Shown here: positions 59,731-64,000 of the stretch, piece after piece | How positions within the stretch are numbered: position 1 is the first letter of the stretch | Layout: every line of letters starts with the position of its first letter | DNA from: Streptomyces sp. NBC_00236 | GTDB lineage: Bacteria > Actinomycetota > Actinomycetes > Streptomycetales > Streptomycetaceae | Assembly: GCF_036195045.1 (NCBI RefSeq) | Contig: NZ_CP108100.1 | Location: 4,464,001-4,528,000, forward strand | Direction: 5' to 3' | DNA: 64,000 nucleotides | Position numbers and translations under genes: made by a program | Notes under the pieces: generated by a model | What the model saw: only the letters and a program-made list of their open reading frames with translations | Database searches by the model: none | Told to the model about the DNA's origin: nothing

Positions 59731-60558
59731 ATGCCCACCTTCAGCGCACCCGACGGAACCCGGCTCGCCTATCGCACGCACGGAGAGGGCGACCCGGTCC
59801 TCTGCATCCCTGGGGGACCTGCGGACTCCCGCTACCTGGGCGACCTCGGAGGGCTGTCCGCCCACCGCCGCCTGATCGTCCCCGACCTGCGCGGCACCGG
59901 CCGCTCAGCCGTACCCGAGGACTCCGCCACCTACCGCTGCGACCGCCTCGTCGACGACGTCGAGGCGCTGCGCCGTCACCTCGGCCTGCCCCGTACGGAC
60001 CTGCTCGCTCACTCCGCGGGCGCGAACATCGCGGTGCAGTACGCGGCCCGCCATCCGTCGCGCGTCGGCCGGCTCGCCCTCATCGCGCCCGGCACCCGGG
60101 CCGTCGGCATCGACATCACCGGCGAGGAGCGCCGCGAGCTCGCCCGGTTGCGGAGCGACGAGCCGTGGTTCCCGGCGGCGTTCGCGGCGCTGGAGGCGAT
60201 CACCCGGGGGGCGGGCACGGACTGGGCGGCCGTGGACCCGTTCTTCTACGGCCGGTGGGACGAGGCGGCACGGGACCACCACGCGGCGAGCCGGCCGGAC
60301 AACCCGGAGGCCGTCGCCCACTTCGGGGCCGAGGGCGCTTTCGACCCGCCGGCCACCCGTGCGGCGCTGGCAGCCTTCGGGGCGCCCGTCCTGCTGCTGG
60401 CCGGGGAGTTCGACCTGAACAGCCCGCCGCGGTCGACAGCAGCCTTCGCCGGGCTGTTCCCCGACGCGGCGCCGGTGGTGCAGGAGGGGGCCGGGCACTG
60501 TCCGTGGGTCGACGACGCCGGCCGGTTCACGGAGACCGTGTCGGCGTTCCTGGCCTGA
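59731..60558 (+). CDS. alpha/beta hydrolase (proline iminopeptidase-like)
   Basis: 275 aa. Oxyanion region HGEGDPVLCIPGGPADSRYLGDLG (GGPADSR as in proline iminopeptidases), PDLRGTGRSAVPED, nucleophile elbow LAHSAGANIAVQYAARHP, acid near LLLAGEFDLNSPP, His in EGAGHCPWVDD. ATG starts 18 bp after the palindrome. Divergent with the HTH regulator, which likely controls it. Substrate unknown. Confidence 0.92.
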   Translation: MPTFSAPDGTRLAYRTHGEGDPVLCIPGGPADSRYLGDLGGLSAHRRLIVPDLRGTGRSAVPEDSATYRCDRLVDDVEALRRHLGLPRTDLLAHSAGANIAVQYAARHPSRVGRLALIAPGTRAVGIDITGEERRELARLRSDEPWFPAAFAALEAITRGAGTDWAAVDPFFYGRWDEAARDHHAASRPDNPEAVAHFGAEGAFDPPATRAALAAFGAPVLLLAGEFDLNSPPRSTAAFAGLFPDAAPVVQEGAGHCPWVDDAGRFTETVSAFLA

Positions 60559-60579
60559 GCGTCCGGAGGTCCGGTCCGG

Positions 60580-61611
60580 TCAGCCCGACAGCTCGACCGT
60601 GACGTACGGGGCCAGCGCGCGCAGGAAGTCAGCGGCGTCGAACATCGCACCGGCCGAGGCCACGCCCGTGGTGCGTGTGCGGCCGGTCAGGATGCGTGCG
60701 ACGGCCTCCACGGCCAGGGGCGCGGTGACCGCGTAGATGTCCTGGCCGCGCGCCGTGGCGCGGCGCTCGACGCCGTCCGCGCGGACCACGACGTCGACGA
60801 CGAACGTCTGGTCCGAGCGCCCCAGTGCGTCGACCGCCTCCGGCGCCGGGGTGTCCTCGCCGGCCAGGTCGCCCGCTGCCTCGACGGACATGTGGGTGCG
60901 GACCTCGGGGACCTTCACATGGCTGGGCACCGTGACGACATCGGCCATGGTGAACTCCTCGATCACCGCACGCCTGCCCAGCGGCTCGGGGAACAACCAC
61001 TCGCCGTGCGACACCTCGTCCCGGTGGTAGCGCAGAGCGCCGTCAGTGAACCGCACCCGGCGGCCCGCGCGGCGGTCGTGGGACACCTGCCCCGCCTCCC
61101 GGGTGCCTGCCGTAGGACGCCAACTGCTCAGCCCGTACGCGACATCGACCGAGTCCGCGGCCGTCCGGTCGCCCATCGCCGCGCTGACCAGCAGGTCGCC
61201 CAGTCCGCCGTAGAAGGCCATCGCGGGCACCACGTGCGTGCCCGATCCCAGGGCCGCCTCCGTGTGGTCGGCGAACATCGCGACGTTGGCCTCGATCTCC
61301 GCGGCGACGTCGACGTAAGGAATCCCCGCCCGCAGGGCCGCCTCGACGACCGGGCCGCCGGTCACCGCGAAGGGGCCCGCGCAGTTGATGACCGCTGACG
61401 CGCCGGCGAGGGCCCGGTCCAGGGCGGCCGGGTCGTCCACGCCCGCCGGCCGCACCTCCACATCGCCCCACTCGGCCGCCAGCGCCTCCAGCCGGGCCGC
61501 GTTCCGGCCGGAGGCGACCGGGACGAACCCGCGCCGCCGCAGCTCGGCGACGATGAACCGCCCGGTGTGCCCGGTCGCTCCGTAGACCACTACCGCAGCC
61601 GCTGTGTTCAT
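60580..61611 (-). CDS. saccharopine dehydrogenase-like NAD(P)-binding protein
   Basis: 343 aa. Rossmann start AAAVVVYGATGHTGRFIVAELRRRGF, then SGRNAARLEALAAEWGDVEVRPAG and VINCAGPFAVTGGPVVEAALRAGIPYVDVAAEI, the trans-acting enoyl reductase/saccharopine-reductase type. ATG 61611 preferred over longer frames. Divergent to an AraC-family gene, which may regulate it. Substrate unknown. Confidence 0.9.
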   Translation of the reverse strand: MNTAAAVVVYGATGHTGRFIVAELRRRGFVPVASGRNAARLEALAAEWGDVEVRPAGVDDPAALDRALAGASAVINCAGPFAVTGGPVVEAALRAGIPYVDVAAEIEANVAMFADHTEAALGSGTHVVPAMAFYGGLGDLLVSAAMGDRTAADSVDVAYGLSSWRPTAGTREAGQVSHDRRAGRRVRFTDGALRYHRDEVSHGEWLFPEPLGRRAVIEEFTMADVVTVPSHVKVPEVRTHMSVEAAGDLAGEDTPAPEAVDALGRSDQTFVVDVVVRADGVERRATARGQDIYAVTAPLAVEAVARILTGRTRTTGVASAGAMFDAADFLRALAPYVTVELSG

Positions 61612-61711
61612 GGTTCCCCGCTCGCTCTCGATGTGGTGAGGACTCCAGTCTCGGCCGGGACGGAGCGCGACCGTGAGGGTCCGGACCGACAGCATGCGTA
61701 CACTTTCGGAC

Positions 61712-62659
61712 ATGCCAACTGTCGCGCTGCTGGCCGCCGGTGACCTGCTGCACTTCGAACTGGGCGTGGCGTACGAGATCTTCGGCAATCCCCCGCGCGA
61801 AGCGACGGAGGGCTGGTACGACGTGCAGCTCTGCGGACCGGGTCCGGTGCAGGTCGGCCCGTTCAAGGTCGAGCCCGACCACGGACTGGACCGGGTGGCG
61901 GCCGCCGACACCGTGATCGTGCCGGCGTGCGTCGACATCGACGTACCCCCGCCCGCGGAGCTGGTCGAGGCGGTACGCGCGGCGCACGAGGCGGGTGCGC
62001 GGGTCGCCTCCTTGTGCACCGGGGCGTTCGTGCTCGGTGCTGCGGGCCTGCTCGACGGCCGGCGGGCGACCACCCACTGGGCCCACGCCGCCGAGCTGAG
62101 CGCCCGCCACCCGCTGGCAGAGGTCGACCCGGACGTCCTGTACACCGACAACGGCAGCGTCCTCACGTCCGCGGGCAAGGCCGCAGCGGTGGACCTCTGC
62201 CTGCACCTGATCCACCTCGACCACGGGGCGTCCGTCGCCAACTCGGTCGCCCGCCGCCTCGTCATGCAGCCGCACCGGCCGGGCGGTCAGGCCCAGTTCG
62301 CGTCCACCCCGGTGCAGGCCTCGGTCGACCACGCACTCGCCCAGCTGCTCGCCTGGGTCCAGCAGCGGCTGGACCAGCCGCTGTCGGTGACCGACATGGC
62401 GCGGAAGGCGAACACGAGCCCGCGGCACCTCGGGCGGCAGTTCCGGTCGGTGATCGGGCAGACCCCGATCCAGTGGCTCCTGATCCAGCGGGTGCGCCGC
62501 GCCCAGGAGTTGCTGGAGGCGACCGACGAGAGCATCGAGGCGGTCGCCGTCGCCACCGGCATGGGGACCGCCACGACGCTTCGGCGCCAGTTCAAGAAGA
62601 TCGTCGGCGTCCCGCCGGACAGCTACCGGCGGGCGTTCCGTGGCGCGCGGCCGGCCTGA
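61712..62659 (+). CDS. AraC-family regulator with DJ-1/PfpI domain (GlxA-like)
   Basis: 315 aa. The N-terminal DJ-1/PfpI-like domain is PTVALLAAGDLLHFELGVAYEIFGNPP, with Cys in ARVASLCTGAFVLGAAGLL. C-terminal AraC HTH: LAWVQQRLDQPLSVTDMARKANTSPRHLGRQFRSVIGQTPIQWLLIQRVRRAQELLEATDESIEAVAVATGMGTATTLRRQFKKIVGVPPDSYRRAFRG. ATG 61712 (61694 would add six residues). Divergent from the saccharopine-dehydrogenase-like gene, its probable target. Confidence 0.94.
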   Translation: MPTVALLAAGDLLHFELGVAYEIFGNPPREATEGWYDVQLCGPGPVQVGPFKVEPDHGLDRVAAADTVIVPACVDIDVPPPAELVEAVRAAHEAGARVASLCTGAFVLGAAGLLDGRRATTHWAHAAELSARHPLAEVDPDVLYTDNGSVLTSAGKAAAVDLCLHLIHLDHGASVANSVARRLVMQPHRPGGQAQFASTPVQASVDHALAQLLAWVQQRLDQPLSVTDMARKANTSPRHLGRQFRSVIGQTPIQWLLIQRVRRAQELLEATDESIEAVAVATGMGTATTLRRQFKKIVGVPPDSYRRAFRGARPA

Positions 62660-62743
62660 CAGTTCCGGCCTGCGCTGACGGTCCCTGCCCGACAGTCCCG
62701 GCCGGTGACGCCGGCCCGTCGCCACGCCAACCAGGCATAGCGA

Positions 62744-62775
62744 GAAGCCCGGCCCCTCAGGGCGGGGAGGAGTCA
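62744..62775. mobile_element. possible IS200/IS605-type right-end remnant
   Basis: GAAGCCCGGCCCCTCAGGGC followed by GGGGAGGAGTCAC forms a hairpin with loop CTCA, then the GGAGGAGTCAC tail. This pattern, a GC hairpin followed by GGGAGG..GTCAC, is typical of sequence just after tnpB in Streptomyces (right end/omega-RNA). No tnpA or tnpB frame is left in the 244-bp gap (62660-62903). Confidence 0.35.
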
Positions 62776-62903
62776 CGCCCTGTTCGTACTCCTCCGACGA
62801 GGCGCCGGCGGCGCTGTCCGGCGTGGCGATGTCCGGCTGACCGCCGGGCCGCCCGGCTGCCGGACCGCAGCAAGTGCCTGGAACATCCGTGCTAAGAACG
62901 GGC

Positions 62904-63641
62904 ATGGAATTCAAGATCGAGCGGACCGACGCCCGCACCTGGCCGGATGAGCAGCTGAAGGAGCTCTTCAGCGAGGGATTTCCGGCGTTCATCAGCGCCG
63001 ACCGGCTGGTGAAGGAGTACATAGGCAGGGTCGGTGAGTGGTTCGCCGCTCTGGACCTCACTCTGGTGGACGAGTACGAGGTGCCGGTCGCGTCGGGCTG
63101 GGGTGTACCCATCCACTGGGACGGTCTGACCGAGACGCTCCCCACTGGGTACACCCAGGCCCTCGTCCGCGCGGTCGAAGGCCGGGAGCAGGGCACCGAA
63201 GCCAACACGCTGGTCGTCTGCGGAGCCGTCGTCACCCCGTCGCTCAAGGGGCGCGGGCTGGCAGGGGAGACGATCAGGGCTTTGCGCCGGACTGCCGGGG
63301 AAGCCGGCCTGACCCAGGTCATCGCGCCGGTCCGTCCGACGACGAAGGCCCGGTATCCGCTGACACCCATCCAGACCTTCATGCGGTGGAGCCGTGAGGA
63401 CGGCCTGGCCCTCGACCCGTGGATACGGACCCATCAGCGTCTCGGCGCCGAGATCCTCGCGGCGGCGCCCGCCTCGCAGACGATGACCGGCACCGTCGCC
63501 GAGTGGGAACGGTGGACGGGCCTGGCCCTTCCCGAGTCGGGCGACTACGTGATTCCGGACGGCTTGAGCCTGCTCCGGATCGACCGGTCCGCCGACCACG
63601 GCGTGTACCGGGAGCCCAACGTCTGGATGCGGCACAGCTGA
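62904..63641 (+). CDS. GNAT-like acetyltransferase
   Basis: 245 aa; ATG 62904. MEFKIERTDARTWPDEQLKELFSEGFPAFI and a CoA-loop region VVTPSLKGRGLAGETIRALRRTAGEAGLTQVIAPVRPTTKARYP suggest the GNAT fold. The C-terminal part (EWERWTGLALPESGDYVIPDGLSLLRIDR) is longer than in simple members. Substrate unknown. Confidence 0.82.
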   Translation: MEFKIERTDARTWPDEQLKELFSEGFPAFISADRLVKEYIGRVGEWFAALDLTLVDEYEVPVASGWGVPIHWDGLTETLPTGYTQALVRAVEGREQGTEANTLVVCGAVVTPSLKGRGLAGETIRALRRTAGEAGLTQVIAPVRPTTKARYPLTPIQTFMRWSREDGLALDPWIRTHQRLGAEILAAAPASQTMTGTVAEWERWTGLALPESGDYVIPDGLSLLRIDRSADHGVYREPNVWMRHS

Positions 63642-63721
63642 GCGGGAGCGGGCCGGCCGGGCCAACTCCTCCTGAAGCGGGGCCGCTTCAGTGGTGTGCC
63701 GGGGCACCTAAGATCCCCGGT

Positions 63722-64000
63722 ATGGCGATCACGTACGAGTGGCGGGGTGACTTCGACAACGCGTCCCTCGACGCGTTGCACGCCGACGGTTTCGGCTCCC
63801 CGGTGAATCCGGCCGACTGGCGGGCACGGCTTGAGCGCCACAGCCTCGGCTGGGTCTGCGCCCGGCAGGACGGCTCTCTGGCGGGGTTCGTCAACGTGGT
63901 CTGGGACGGAGGAGCGCACGCGTTCATCCTGGACACGGTGGTGGCCCGGCATCTTCGGTCGAGAGGGATCGGCGCCGGGCTTGTCGCGGTTGCCGCGGAG
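63722..64000 (+). CDS. GNAT acetyltransferase, partial
   Basis: First 93 codons, cut by the right edge. MAITYEWRGDFDNASLDALH, CARQDGSLAGFVNVVWDGGAHAFILDTVVARHLRSRGIGAGLVAVAAE shows the acetyl-CoA motif RSRGIGAGL. The gene stands 80 bp after the preceding GNAT gene. Confidence 0.88.
   Translation, partial: MAITYEWRGDFDNASLDALHADGFGSPVNPADWRARLERHSLGWVCARQDGSLAGFVNVVWDGGAHAFILDTVVARHLRSRGIGAGLVAVAAE

Overview
The window is about 72% G+C with strong third-position G/C bias, closely packed genes, ATGA/GTGA stop-start overlaps and many GTG starts. Gene content (pst phosphate operon, ppk, mycothiol gene mshD, glnR, nur, rsiG) marks it as the conserved core of a Streptomyces chromosome. Gene order from the pit/pst region to nur/rsiG resembles what I recall for Streptomyces coelicolor. 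That is recollection, not a search. No rRNA, tRNA, CRISPR array or biosynthetic gene cluster was recognised.

Left part (1-23 kb): a truncated FAD-linked oxidoreductase, a lipoprotein and a CsoR-type copper sensor with a clear operator precede a long phosphate region. This holds DUF47 plus Pit (low-affinity uptake), pstSCAB (high-affinity uptake, PHO-box direct repeats upstream of pstS), a coupled ppk-CHAD-Nudix operon for polyphosphate/nucleotide metabolism, a secreted 5'-nucleotidase and a Tat-exported phospholipase C-like protein. A GntR-ABC exporter operon and mshD lie in between. A 431-bp nested foldback repeat fills the mshD/nucleotidase gap. Two TetR regulators each sit divergent from an enzyme gene, with visible operators.

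Middle (23-44 kb): htrA-like protease plus two-component system, LacI regulator, GlnR (a half-site pair in its upstream region), a hydrolase/MoaD-like/membrane protein run, a DUF2993 protein, a 35-codon Cys-containing leader peptide plus hairpin upstream of a thiosulfate sulfurtransferase/DUF1416 pair, DUF3099, DsrE-like, three overlapping genes for related membrane-anchored proteins of unknown function, a 33-aa membrane peptide, a nitrobindin-like protein, Nur, YgfZ-like, Dtd, RsiG (anti-sigma factor with both copies of the cyclic-di-GMP motif), an asparaginase and two acetyltransferases.

Right part (44-64 kb) looks accessory: a degraded HTH/replication-type gene, a 55-aa membrane protein, a lower-GC spacer and a GntR-HAD-kinase cassette whose kinase frame has lost its natural stop and runs antisense through an ABC permease gene. 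The partner ABC ATPase is broken twice (Walker A Lys to Arg, plus a frameshift). Regulators (TetR, TetR, MarR, HTH), two MFS exporters, hydrolases, a 150-bp minisatellite, a 28-bp perfect palindrome, a possible IS200/IS605 end and GNAT acetyltransferases complete the window; the last gene is cut by the right edge.
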